The notes below the pieces were generated by a model. That model did not search any database, had not been told where the DNA came from, and saw only the letters and a program-made list of their open reading frames with translations. A program made the position numbers and the translations under genes. A stretch of DNA of 18,546 nt from an uncultured candidate division Zixibacteria bacterium (GTDB lineage Bacteria; Zixibacteria; MSB-5A5; GN15; PGXB01): the NCBI GenBank assembly GCA_937925655.1, contig CALAMC010000084.1, positions 1-18,546 on the forward strand, written 5' to 3'. Of the stretch, positions 1 through 7,049 are shown in pieces. Position 1 is the stretch's first letter. Each line of letters opens with the position of its first letter.

Positions 1-664
1 TTTTCAATATTCTATGAATACCCGCCTTGTTGATTGTCATTGCATTGCGCGAGAACAGACCCGATTCTTTGGCCATTGACGATAATTTCTCGGTGGAGTA
101 TGACCCTGTTGCATACCATTCAAAAAGCTTTTTAATAAATGGGCCTTTGTCGGGATCAATTTCAATTTGATGCGTTTCTTTATTATTTAGATATCCGACT
201 GGAGCCCGGGACGGCCACTCGCCCTGTTCAGCCTTTTCAATCTGGCCCTTCCTGACCTCTTCCGAAAGGTTGTCGATATAGTTTTTGGCCATCAGGACTT
301 TAATGCCGTGAAGGAATTTTTCTGATGATTTTGAATCCCGCGATAGAACAAAATTCTCTTTTACAAAATGAATCTCTATATCGAATTCATCGAGAGTCAC
401 CCAATCTTTAATATTTCGATAGAGCCGATCTGTTTTTTCCACCAGAATCGCTTTGCAGGCCTGGTCCTTTTTTAAATATTCAAGCATTTGATTGAAACCT
501 GTCCGTCCGACGGCCTTGGCAGTTTCCACGTCGATATATTCTTCGATTGCATTAAGACTGTTATCAAGCGCATATCTACGCAATAGCTTCAATTGAGCTG
601 GAATAGAGAAGCCTTCTTTTTCCTGCTCTTTGGAAGAAACTCTGGCATAGATCACGCAGTTCAT
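1..664 (-). CDS. Large serine recombinase (partial, C-terminus beyond window)
   Basis: The frame stays open from an ATG at 664 down to base 1, giving 221 residues. The N-terminus reads MNCVIYARVSSKEQ, the start of the resolvase/invertase catalytic domain, with Arg8 and the nucleophile Ser10. A second active-site block, TDRLYR, lies at residues 78-83 and supplies the conserved Asp and Arg. From about residue 150 the Recombinase domain of large serine integrases begins (GEWPSRAPVGYL). The family cuts and rejoins DNA at short att sites through a 5'-phosphoserine link, moving genomic islands or phages. The ATG overlaps the stop of the upstream helix-turn-helix gene (ATGA), so the two are translationally coupled and probably share the 866-893 promoter. 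The zinc and coiled-coil C-terminus cannot be judged because it lies outside the window. The family call is secure; activity is inferred from the intact residues seen. Confidence 0.93.
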   Translation of the reverse strand, partial: MNCVIYARVSSKEQEKEGFSIPAQLKLLRRYALDNSLNAIEEYIDVETAKAVGRTGFNQMLEYLKKDQACKAILVEKTDRLYRNIKDWVTLDEFDIEIHFVKENFVLSRDSKSSEKFLHGIKVLMAKNYIDNLSEEVRKGQIEKAEQGEWPSRAPVGYLNNKETHQIEIDPDKGPFIKKLFEWYATGSYSTEKLSSMAKESGLFSRNAMTINKAGIHRILK

Positions 665-849
665 TTTTTGCGGCCCTTCCCGGATAGGAGCTTCTTGATT
701 TGAAAAGTTTGGATCTTATTAGGAGTCTGATGACCATTCAGCCAGCGGTTGACGGTAACAAAGGCGACCTCGAGCATTTCCGCAAGTTTCTCCTGGCTAA
801 TCCGGTTTTCCAGTCGAAATTCTTCGAGTTTTTCAATCAGATCATCCAT
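661..849 (-). CDS. Small XRE/Cro-type helix-turn-helix regulator
   Basis: This 62-residue protein is almost entirely one Cro/C1-type DNA-binding domain. SQEKLAEMLEV (residues 18-28) is the first HTH helix, and AFVTVNRWLNG (29-39) is the turn and recognition helix. A short basic tail ends KGRKK. I chose the ATG at 849 because GGGAG lies 4 bases before it; the frame also opens at a TTG at 867, but that lies inside the -10 box. The stop overlaps the ATG of the serine recombinase. Its size and fold are like the controller (C) proteins of restriction systems and like phage Cro repressors, which usually act as dimers. ATATCG repeats lie inside its own promoter and recur at the hsdR promoter, so autorepression plus control of the restriction operon is a reasonable inference. 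No signal-sensing domain is present. Confidence 0.85.
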   Translation of the reverse strand: MDDLIEKLEEFRLENRISQEKLAEMLEVAFVTVNRWLNGHQTPNKIQTFQIKKLLSGKGRKK

Positions 850-853
850 AATA

Positions 854-858
854 CTCCC
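854..858 (-). promoter_or_regulatory. Ribosome binding site of the small HTH gene
   Basis: On the minus strand GGGAG precedes the ATG at 849 by four bases. The spacing is short but the match is good, and it favours this ATG over the upstream TTG at 867, which has no such site. Confidence 0.6.
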
Positions 859-865
859 TATTAGC

Positions 866-893
866 AATATATCGTATTATATCGACATGTCAA
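866..893 (-). promoter_or_regulatory. Sigma70-type promoter of HTH-recombinase pair, with embedded operator
   Basis: On the minus strand, TTGACA (888-893) and TATATT (866-871) are separated by 16 bases and sit just upstream of the HTH start at 849. On the plus strand the spacer and -10 hold ATATCG at 869-874 and again at 879-884, exactly 10 bp apart. The palindrome GACATGTC (884-891) overlaps the -35. Protein bound here would block RNA polymerase, which fits autorepression by the encoded HTH protein. The promoter boxes are seen directly; the operator role is inferred. Confidence 0.65.
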
Positions 894-895
894 TA

Positions 896-1987
896 TTATT
901 TTTGATTATTTATTAAGTTCCTAATTTTTTCAATCGTCTCCGCGTTGTCAATATCCGGCGGTTTCCCCGAGAAATCCATATTCGCGATCACTTCACCCAT
1001 TCTGAATTCATCCAGCTTGCCATAGGTCATCATTGTCGTGCCGATATTCTCATGGCCGAAATTCTGGCTGATTGCCCTGAGCTGTTCGCCATTATGGCAG
1101 TTTTTAACAGCAAGGTAAGCGGCCAAATGCCTGAAAGAATGTGGGTGATAATATTTCAAGCCCGCTGCCTCGGCTCTATCCCTGAGAATTTGCCGAACGC
1201 TTCCCGTTCCTTTCCAAAAAATAGGCTCCACTTCCCGGCAGATAAATGTCAAACCACCTTCTATTTGTTCTCGCTTGCTGCGAGGGAATAATGGGCTTTT
1301 GCTGCCGAAAAGCTTAACCTTTTCAAGATATTCAACCCAATCGATAACGTAAGCGACCAATTCCGAATCGAACGGGATTAAACATGAAATATACGATTTC
1401 CCAAATTTCGTTTCTACCCCATCCCGAGCGAATTGACGAATCTGCAATTTCGCACGGTTAAAACAGCCTATGGGAAGAGTTGTTATCGCTTTATCCCGCA
1501 TACAGCTCAACAGCAGAAAGGCAATTAAGGCTCGATCCCTTCGGTCTATTTCGTTTCTGACCTCAATTGAATTTGTAAGCTGCTTGACATATTCCAGCGA
1601 CGGATAATCCACATTTTTCGGGGAAATGGCTTCCCGAACCTTCTTTTTTTCAAGAGATAGATAAGATATGCTGTCTGGCGTAATTTTGGATTTATACCCC
1701 ACCTGGGTTGATAGATATCCGAAAAATCCTTTTAAATGCCGGAGATAATGATATTGAGCGGCGTTCGATAATGCCTTCCCGTTGGTCCGTTTATCTTCCA
1801 GCCATTTTTTGAAGCCTATCGCTTTTTTTGGATTGAAGAGCGCAAAGTCCTCATGTTTGGCAAAGTCCTCATATAACCGGATCGCCTTTTCGATACCCCG
1901 GATAGACGATTCGGCATAGCCTTTTGCCTCTTTTAGCCAGCGATAAAAACGCCTTTTAATACGCTCATTTTTGACATTATTTTTCAT
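896..1987 (-). CDS. Tyrosine recombinase / phage-type integrase
   Basis: This is a site-specific recombinase of the lambda integrase family, about 363 residues long, the usual length. An N-terminal SAM-like core-binding domain spans about residues 10-95 (YAESSIRGIEKAIRLYEDF). The catalytic domain follows with all key residues: Arg164 (SCMRDKAITTLP), His283-x-x-Arg286 (HPHSFRH), His312 (FGHENIGTT) and the nucleophile Tyr322 (MTYGKL). It should therefore be active. The frame also opens at an ATG at 1996, but GAGG lies nine bases before the ATG at 1987, so I prefer that start. It overlaps the end of the zinc-ribbon gene, implying one transcript from about 2670. Only about 47 bp separate its stop from the HTH start. 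It belongs to an integrase family different from the serine recombinase next door. The element it mobilises and its att site are not identified. Confidence 0.92.
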   Translation of the reverse strand: MKNNVKNERIKRRFYRWLKEAKGYAESSIRGIEKAIRLYEDFAKHEDFALFNPKKAIGFKKWLEDKRTNGKALSNAAQYHYLRHLKGFFGYLSTQVGYKSKITPDSISYLSLEKKKVREAISPKNVDYPSLEYVKQLTNSIEVRNEIDRRDRALIAFLLLSCMRDKAITTLPIGCFNRAKLQIRQFARDGVETKFGKSYISCLIPFDSELVAYVIDWVEYLEKVKLFGSKSPLFPRSKREQIEGGLTFICREVEPIFWKGTGSVRQILRDRAEAAGLKYYHPHSFRHLAAYLAVKNCHNGEQLRAISQNFGHENIGTTMMTYGKLDEFRMGEVIANMDFSGKPPDIDNAETIEKIRNLINNQK

Positions 1988-2486
1988 TATGACCATCCTC
2001 TTCTATGTCAGTGTTTAAGGGAAGGAATAAGTCACCTTCTAATATTCTTATGCACCGTTTATCATTCTGGTTAAAAGGCAGCCTTTTGAGCCCATTTTTG
2101 GTGGAGAACCTGTTCAGCCTGCATCCGCAAACAAGGCAGATTCCATTGATCAAAATCGATTCATCGCCCTGGCCGATTGCCCTTTTTGTATTAATTATTT
2201 CGATATTTTGGGTGTCCGATTTCCTTGCCGCTTTGCACCGGGGGCAATAAAACTCGTCTTTCCCAAGCTTGACTTTCCTTGACGAGCGCCGTTCAGATAA
2301 GAACCGTTTAATCTCCCCTCCCATAAAAAGAAACGGTTTGGCGGCTTCATCAATTGGCCTTAGTCCATTCACGTGCCATTCCTGAATGGTTCGGTCATGA
2401 ATTCCGAGCAATTTGGCGATTTCTTTTGTGGAATAGGACCGCCGGGCAATGATCAGGCGAATATTATTGGACGGACTTTTTCTCAT
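1977..2486 (-). CDS. HTH plus zinc-ribbon protein, integrase partner
   Basis: This 169-residue protein has two recognisable parts. Residues 18-45 (YSTKEIAKLLGIHDRTIQEW) form a MerR/excisionase-type helix-turn-helix. A zinc ribbon uses CPRC (81-84) and CLVCGC (117-122). A basic stretch joins them (RRSSRKVKLGK, 66-76). The combination points to a DNA-binding accessory factor. Its 3' end overlaps the integrase start and its 5' end overlaps the 68-residue gene by 23 bp, so the three form a tight cassette. A role in guiding or controlling recombination, such as a directionality factor or att-site binding protein, is inferred from this linkage. It could equally be a transcriptional regulator of the cassette. 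I do not recognise a named family. Confidence 0.8.
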   Translation of the reverse strand: MRKSPSNNIRLIIARRSYSTKEIAKLLGIHDRTIQEWHVNGLRPIDEAAKPFLFMGGEIKRFLSERRSSRKVKLGKDEFYCPRCKAARKSDTQNIEIINTKRAIGQGDESILINGICLVCGCRLNRFSTKNGLKRLPFNQNDKRCIRILEGDLFLPLNTDIEEDGHNEK

Positions 2487-2670
2487 CGTCTTTCGCCCTT
2501 TCTGCCCATTTGTTCAAAATGGAAAAGAAATCGGATAGATTCTGGCAGACAGCCCCATATTCATCTCGGCTATAAGATTGCCCGAGGAAGAAAACGCTTT
2601 CTTCAGGCAAATTGTCGCGGCAGCCGGCAGATTCAATCAACTGCTTACAGTTATTTTGCGGCACATTCAT
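2464..2670 (-). CDS. Small hypothetical protein of the integrase cassette
   Basis: This is a 68-residue soluble protein of unknown function, with acidic and polar segments and probably helical in its second half (DEYGAVCQNLSDFFSILNKWAERAK). It has no membrane segment and no metal-binding motif, and its two cysteines (positions 8 and 17) are too few for a ribbon. It is judged real because it overlaps the HTH/zinc-ribbon gene by 23 bp in the manner of a coupled operon. GCGGG lies directly against the ATG at 2670. Using the GTG two codons later instead would give that site six bases of spacing. A plus-strand frame at 2373-2732 overlaps it but has no operon context and poor protein character. It may assist the recombinase, by linkage only. 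Confidence 0.55.
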   Translation of the reverse strand: MNVPQNNCKQLIESAGCRDNLPEESVFFLGQSYSRDEYGAVCQNLSDFFSILNKWAERAKDDEKKSVQ

Positions 2671-2796
2671 CCCGCAAATCTAATATTAGCCAAGGGGAGC
2701 CAACCGGGGAGCCTTTAGGGGATTTTTACTAATAAATCAAATTTTTTGGGGAGTTTTCTGGGTGAATAGATGGCTATTTGAGGACTATATGGTTAA
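2671..2796. repeat. G-rich iteron cluster upstream of the integrase cassette
   Basis: On the plus strand GGGGAGCC occurs at 2694-2701 and 2706-2713, a related GGGGAT follows at 2718-2723, and GGGGAG recurs at 2748-2753. The first three copies are exactly 12 bp apart. The rest of the gap is AT-rich, with a small inverted repeat (AATAG-ATGG-CTATT, 2765-2778). It lies between the integrase cassette and the 474-residue gene, where a recombinase arm-binding region, an att site or a regulatory array would be expected. I see no strong promoter or terminator in it. Confidence 0.5.
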
Positions 2797-4221
2797 TTAA
2801 AAAGCGATAGGCCTTTTTATTTTTAAACGATATGTTCCTTTTCTTTTCCCGTTTTCAATTAATGCCTCCCAAATTTCATTATTCCCAAATAGCTTTTTAA
2901 GTCGGTTTTCCGAAACCACTCCATAGACCTCTTCAATCAGATACGCTTGAGAAAGTTCAGGCGTACCATTTTCATATGCCTTATGAAGCTCCAATATCAC
3001 ATGGGCCTGTTTTTCTGTAAGCGTAAAAGATTGGCCATTAGCTGCCCTAACCGATCTGAAGTCAGGCGAATGCCTAAAGGGTGGCTCAGGAGGCAATTTT
3101 GCAGGTTGCGGAATTATCTTTGTTGAATCGGATTTGTGTTTGTCGCCAGCGAGAGTCCCGTGGTCTTCTAAAATTTTGATATTTGGCTCCAAATCAAAAT
3201 ATTCGCAGGCTTCCAACCAGCTTTTAAGTGGATCACGGAATCTGTCGGGGTCAATATCAATGAATTGCGAAACTTGCCATTCACAATATTTTTCTTCGTT
3301 TGGGAAGCCAAGCTTATACATAATTTCATCTTCATTCAAGCCAGACAATCTTAGCATGAGACATTCCAATATTTTATTCTTTTCGCTTTCTGCCATTAGC
3401 AAAAACTGGTCTTCATCATTGTTCAAGGTCCATCCGTTTTTAATCATTACTCCCATCTGTTCAATATTCCAATTAAGGCCCTTTACTACAATGGAATTTG
3501 GAGGGAATTCCGGGATATTCTGGCGCTGAAAGTCCCATCGGTCGAGATGCAAAATGCAGTATGGATGCCCCTTTTCCTTCAGGGTTCTTGCCAACCTAAA
3601 TTTTTCCTGGCCAAGGCAAAAGCCCAGATAAAGCTGAGCAGGTTGGGATAAATCCGCAATTTTATGATACATGATTTTCATTTCTTCACTAATATAGCCT
3701 TCATAAAGTGGTACGGTTAACTGGTGAGTGCTTTCAGAGAATAAAAGATCATTTAGAATGCGCACCGATAATGGTGCTTCCGCTGGACCAAAGCATGTTC
3801 GCGATAATAATATGATATAGAGGTTATCAATATTTGGAGAAGGGAAATTAGGATCGTGTTTCCGCAATTCCTTGAGATGATAATTTAGATAGAACGGAAA
3901 CATCACAGGAAAATCACCTTCCCGGTTTTTCATGTTCGGTATCCAGGCCCTTAAATTGCCTGAATTCTTATCCGCCAGCCAGTTCCATGGGACCTCTCCG
4001 AATCTCACCGGAATATCAACGCTCTCAAAATTAATTCCCAATTTCTTAACAATTTCAATAAAAAGAAGATAACCGGGATTTTTGAATCCACAAATTTCCA
4101 GTTTCAATTTAAAACGATAACACTTTATAAGGTTATTTATTGCGATGGTCATTGGGGAGAAATGGTTTAAGAATAGCGCCTGAAGCTGCTCCAATAATAT
4201 TTTGGGATCATGGTTTGCCAT
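2797..4221 (-). CDS. Uncharacterised 474-residue protein with probable C-terminal winged helix
   Basis: I do not recognise the first 380 residues. They look like a soluble, mixed alpha/beta protein with many aromatics, without membrane segments, a signal peptide, a Walker motif or an obvious nuclease motif. After a proline-rich linker (IPQPAKLPPEPPF, about residues 370-382), a domain of about 85 residues follows: RSVRAANGQSFTLTEKQAHV and then LSQAYLIEEVYG, RLKKLFGNNEIW and KRKGTYRLKI. This layout resembles winged-helix DNA-binding domains with a final beta wing. It is transcribed divergently from hsdR and shares the regulatory region 4222-4361. The start is the ATG at 4221, with AAGGGC upstream. 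It may be a regulator of, or an accessory factor for, the defence array, but this rests on position and the C-terminal fold only. Confidence 0.8.
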   Translation of the reverse strand: MANHDPKILLEQLQALFLNHFSPMTIAINNLIKCYRFKLKLEICGFKNPGYLLFIEIVKKLGINFESVDIPVRFGEVPWNWLADKNSGNLRAWIPNMKNREGDFPVMFPFYLNYHLKELRKHDPNFPSPNIDNLYIILLSRTCFGPAEAPLSVRILNDLLFSESTHQLTVPLYEGYISEEMKIMYHKIADLSQPAQLYLGFCLGQEKFRLARTLKEKGHPYCILHLDRWDFQRQNIPEFPPNSIVVKGLNWNIEQMGVMIKNGWTLNNDEDQFLLMAESEKNKILECLMLRLSGLNEDEIMYKLGFPNEEKYCEWQVSQFIDIDPDRFRDPLKSWLEACEYFDLEPNIKILEDHGTLAGDKHKSDSTKIIPQPAKLPPEPPFRHSPDFRSVRAANGQSFTLTEKQAHVILELHKAYENGTPELSQAYLIEEVYGVVSENRLKKLFGNNEIWEALIENGKRKGTYRLKIKRPIAF

Positions 4222-4241
4222 AAGATCTTGCCCTTTGGAAA

Positions 4242-4270
4242 ATTATAAATCTTTACACGACCTCAATCAA
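4242..4270 (-). promoter_or_regulatory. Sigma70-type promoter of the 474-residue gene
   Basis: On the minus strand TTGATT (4265-4270) and a perfect TATAAT (4242-4247) are separated by 17 bases. The -10 lies about 20 bases before the ATG at 4221. It is divergent from the hsdR promoter, and the ATATCG repeats begin only six bases behind its -35, so one bound protein could affect both directions. Confidence 0.65.
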
Positions 4271-4275
4271 TGAAA

Positions 4276-4312
4276 ATATCGAATAATATCCTATTGACAG
4301 GGAATATATCGA
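4276..4312. promoter_or_regulatory. ATATCG operator cluster at the hsdR promoter
   Basis: ATATCG lies at 4276-4281, ATATCC at 4286-4291 and ATATCGA at 4306-4312, so the starts are 10 and 20 bp apart and on one face of the helix. The first pair, ATATCGAATAATATC, matches ATATCGTATTATATC at 869-883 in 13 of 15 positions. The third copy sits between the -35 and -10 of the hsdR promoter. I infer binding by the small HTH protein of 661-849. Confidence 0.5.
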
Positions 4313-4323
4313 CTCGCTATATT
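4294..4323 (+). promoter_or_regulatory. Sigma70-type promoter of the hsdR operon
   Basis: A perfect TTGACA (4294-4299) and TATATT (4318-4323) are separated by 18 bases. Transcription would start near 4330, between the -10 and the ATG at 4362. No comparable promoter was seen before zorA, so this one may drive the whole array to 18311. Confidence 0.7.
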
Positions 4324-4361
4324 AGTTTTATAAGCCATTGATATTCTTGGGATTGTATTCA

Positions 4362-7049
4362 ATGTGTCCAGACAATGAATCCGAATGGAAAACGAGAAAA
4401 AGCCGGGTTGACCCTAAACTTGAATCGGCTGGCTGGAAAGTCGTTAAATTCGACGCCAACAAACCGCTTGAATACTATCATAAATGCGCCATTGAGGAAT
4501 ACCCGACTGAAAACGGACCGGCAGACTATGCCCTTTGCTTTGATAGTCGAATCCTTGGCATAATCGAAGCCAAACGTCTTTCGCTCGGACCACAAAATGT
4601 TCTAACTCAATCCGAAAGATACTCGAAAGGCTGTATCAGAAACCAATTCGATTTCAATGGCTATCGAGTGCCCTTTCTCTATTCAACAAATGGAGAAATA
4701 ATCTGGCATCATGATGTTCGGCATCCATTGAACCGCTCTCGGACAATTGCCGGTTTTCACTCGCCGGACGCATTAACAGACTTTTTGGCATTTGATTTTG
4801 ATCAAACCTGTAAAAGGCTTTTAGGTCTGCCAAATGATCTTGAATTTCTCAGACCATATCAAGTGGAGGCAAATTCCGAAACAGAAAAAGCTATTGCTCA
4901 GAGAAAAAGATCAATGCTTTTGGCAATGGCGACCGGGACAGGAAAAACCTTCACTCTGGTCAACCAAGTCTATCGGCTGATGAAATCCGGTCTTGCCAGG
5001 CGGATTCTTTTTCTTGTTGATCGCCGGGCTTTGGCCGCCCAGGCTGTCCGGGCTTTTGCATCATTTGAACCGGAACCTGGATTGAAATTTGACAGAATCT
5101 ATGAGGTTTATAGCCAGCGCTTCCATAAGGAAGATTATGATGAAGACGATAAATTCGATCCCAAGGTTCTGCCTCAATCATATCTGACCAATCCCGGGCA
5201 AAGTCATGCTTTCGTCTATGTTAGCACGATTCAAAGGATGACCATTAATTTATTCGGTCGAAATACTATCTTTGCTTTGGGTGATGAAACCATCGATGAC
5301 GACGCCCAGCAAATCGATATTCCCATTCACGCTTTTGATTTAATCATCGCTGATGAATGCCACAGGGGGTATACATCCCAGGAACTTTCAGTTTGGCGTA
5401 ATACACTCGACCATTTTGACTCCATAAAAATCGGCCTGACTGCCACCCCTGCAATTCACACAACCACATATTTTAAAAACATAGTCTTTAGGTATGAATT
5501 CGAACGGGCTATCCGAGAAGGTTTTCTTGTCGATTATGATGTTGTTCGGATCAAATCAGACGTTCGGATGAATGGGATTTTCCTCGAACAAGGTGAACAA
5601 GTCGGCAGGGTCGATCCCACTTCCGGTATCGAACAGCTTGACATGCTCGAAGACGAACGAAAATTCGACCAGGGCGAAGTTGAAGATAAAGTGACATCTC
5701 CTGATTCCAATGAGAAAATACTTAATGAAATAAAGAAATTTACAGACGATCATGAGCGGGAATATGGACGATTCCCAAAAACTCTGATTTTCGCCGCCAA
5801 TGATATTCCTCATACCTCGCACTCCGACCAGCTCGTACATAAAGCCAGAGATATTTTCGGCCGGGGTGACTCATTCGTTCAGAAAATTACAGGGCATGCC
5901 GACAGACCTTTACAGAAGATAAGAGAGTTTCGCAATCGACCGGAACCGGGGATAGTGATCACAGTTGACATGCTATCCACCGGAGTCGATATTCCTGATC
6001 TTGAATTCATAGTTTTTCTCCGCCAGGTTAAATCCAGAATTCTTTTCGAACAAATGCTCGGGCGCGGCACCAGAAAGAGTGATAGATATCCGGACAAATC
6101 TCACTTCACCGTATTTGACTGCTTTGATGGCACTTTGATAGAATATTTCCGAAAGGCTACTGCCATAACATCGGAACCCCCGGAAATAGAAAAAAGAACC
6201 ATTATTGAAGTTATTGAGGATATCTGGAATAATCGCGACAGGGATTTTAATATTCGGTGTTTGGTCAAAAGACTTCAGCGCATAGATAAACAAATATCAT
6301 CCGAGGCGCGGGAGATGTTTTCCAGCTATATCGATAAGGGCGATATGGCCAAATACGCCCGCGAACTGCCATCTAATCTGAAAAGGGATTTCACCGGAAC
6401 AATGTCACTTCTCCGAAATCCCGCTTTTCAAAATCTTTTAATGAATTATCCCAGGGCGCCAAGGACATTTGTTATCGCCTATGAAACCGTAGATACGGTT
6501 GAATCTGATTGGCTAATTAAGGGTGCCGACGGCAAGGATTATAAACCGGATGAATATTTGCAGGCCTTTGAAACCTATATAAGAGAAAACCGCGAACAGG
6601 TCGATGCAATAGGAATTCTTTTAAATAAACCTCGCCAATGGAAAACCGCAGTATTGAATGAACTCCTTGAAAAATTAAAAGTGGCACGACCAAGATTCAC
6701 TGTGGAAAACCTGCAGAAAGTTCATAAATTGCATTATAAAAAGGCACTGGTTGACATTATTTCAATGGTAAAACACGCCGCCAAAGAAGACGAGCAGTTG
6801 TATTCGGCACAGGAAAGAGTCAATCGCGCATTTTTAAAAATAATGGCCGGGCGCAGCTTCACGACAGAACAGATTCAATGGATCGAAAGAATTAAAATGC
6901 ATCTTATCCAAAACCTTTCTATTGATAAAGAGGACTTTGAAGATATGCCGGTATTTTCACGGATTGGCGGCTGGGCCAGAGCCAACAGAGTATTTGACAA
7001 CAAGCTGAATGAATTCATTCAAAAATGCAATGAGGAAATTGCTGCATGA
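4362..7049 (+). CDS. hsdR: Type I restriction endonuclease, HsdR subunit (IB/EcoEI-like)
   Basis: This is the motor and nuclease subunit of a type I restriction enzyme: it translocates DNA using ATP and cleaves away from the recognition site. The N-terminal PD-(D/E)XK nuclease shows Asp55 and Glu69-Ala-Lys71 (IIEAKR). The superfamily 2 motor has Walker A ATGTGKT with Lys195, a DECH box at 331-334, the TATP motif, and motif VI MLGRGTRKS with Arg568 and Arg571. The C-terminal region (to 895) is helical and ends near KEDFEDMPVF, as in the EcoEI/EcoAI class. The frame opens at a TTG at 4338, but I prefer the ATG at 4362, which has GGGA nine bases before it. It overlaps hsdM by ATGA. No frameshift or missing motif was seen, so it should be functional with HsdM and HsdS. 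Confidence 0.95.
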   Translation: MCPDNESEWKTRKSRVDPKLESAGWKVVKFDANKPLEYYHKCAIEEYPTENGPADYALCFDSRILGIIEAKRLSLGPQNVLTQSERYSKGCIRNQFDFNGYRVPFLYSTNGEIIWHHDVRHPLNRSRTIAGFHSPDALTDFLAFDFDQTCKRLLGLPNDLEFLRPYQVEANSETEKAIAQRKRSMLLAMATGTGKTFTLVNQVYRLMKSGLARRILFLVDRRALAAQAVRAFASFEPEPGLKFDRIYEVYSQRFHKEDYDEDDKFDPKVLPQSYLTNPGQSHAFVYVSTIQRMTINLFGRNTIFALGDETIDDDAQQIDIPIHAFDLIIADECHRGYTSQELSVWRNTLDHFDSIKIGLTATPAIHTTTYFKNIVFRYEFERAIREGFLVDYDVVRIKSDVRMNGIFLEQGEQVGRVDPTSGIEQLDMLEDERKFDQGEVEDKVTSPDSNEKILNEIKKFTDDHEREYGRFPKTLIFAANDIPHTSHSDQLVHKARDIFGRGDSFVQKITGHADRPLQKIREFRNRPEPGIVITVDMLSTGVDIPDLEFIVFLRQVKSRILFEQMLGRGTRKSDRYPDKSHFTVFDCFDGTLIEYFRKATAITSEPPEIEKRTIIEVIEDIWNNRDRDFNIRCLVKRLQRIDKQISSEAREMFSSYIDKGDMAKYARELPSNLKRDFTGTMSLLRNPAFQNLLMNYPRAPRTFVIAYETVDTVESDWLIKGADGKDYKPDEYLQAFETYIRENREQVDAIGILLNKPRQWKTAVLNELLEKLKVARPRFTVENLQKVHKLHYKKALVDIISMVKHAAKEDEQLYSAQERVNRAFLKIMAGRSFTTEQIQWIERIKMHLIQNLSIDKEDFEDMPVFSRIGGWARANRVFDNKLNEFIQKCNEEIAA

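Noticed and set aside
2005..2250. Plus-strand open frame of 81 codons
   Set aside because: It is a mirror of the zinc-ribbon gene on the other strand. The apparent hydrophobic stretch arises from the complement of its polar codons.
2373..2732. Plus-strand open frame of 119 codons
   Set aside because: It lies antisense over the overlapping small gene and the HTH/zinc-ribbon gene, has no ribosome site or neighbours in its direction, and its product is rich in Arg, Ser and His without any domain.
3134..3529. Plus-strand open frame of 131 codons
   Set aside because: It is antisense inside the 474-residue gene, with low-complexity Ser/Ile/Phe content and no promoter or ribosome site.
4338..4361. 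Upstream TTG start for hsdR
   Set aside because: It has no ribosome site and lies only about eight bases after the expected transcription start. The ATG at 4362 with GGGA upstream begins where family similarity begins.
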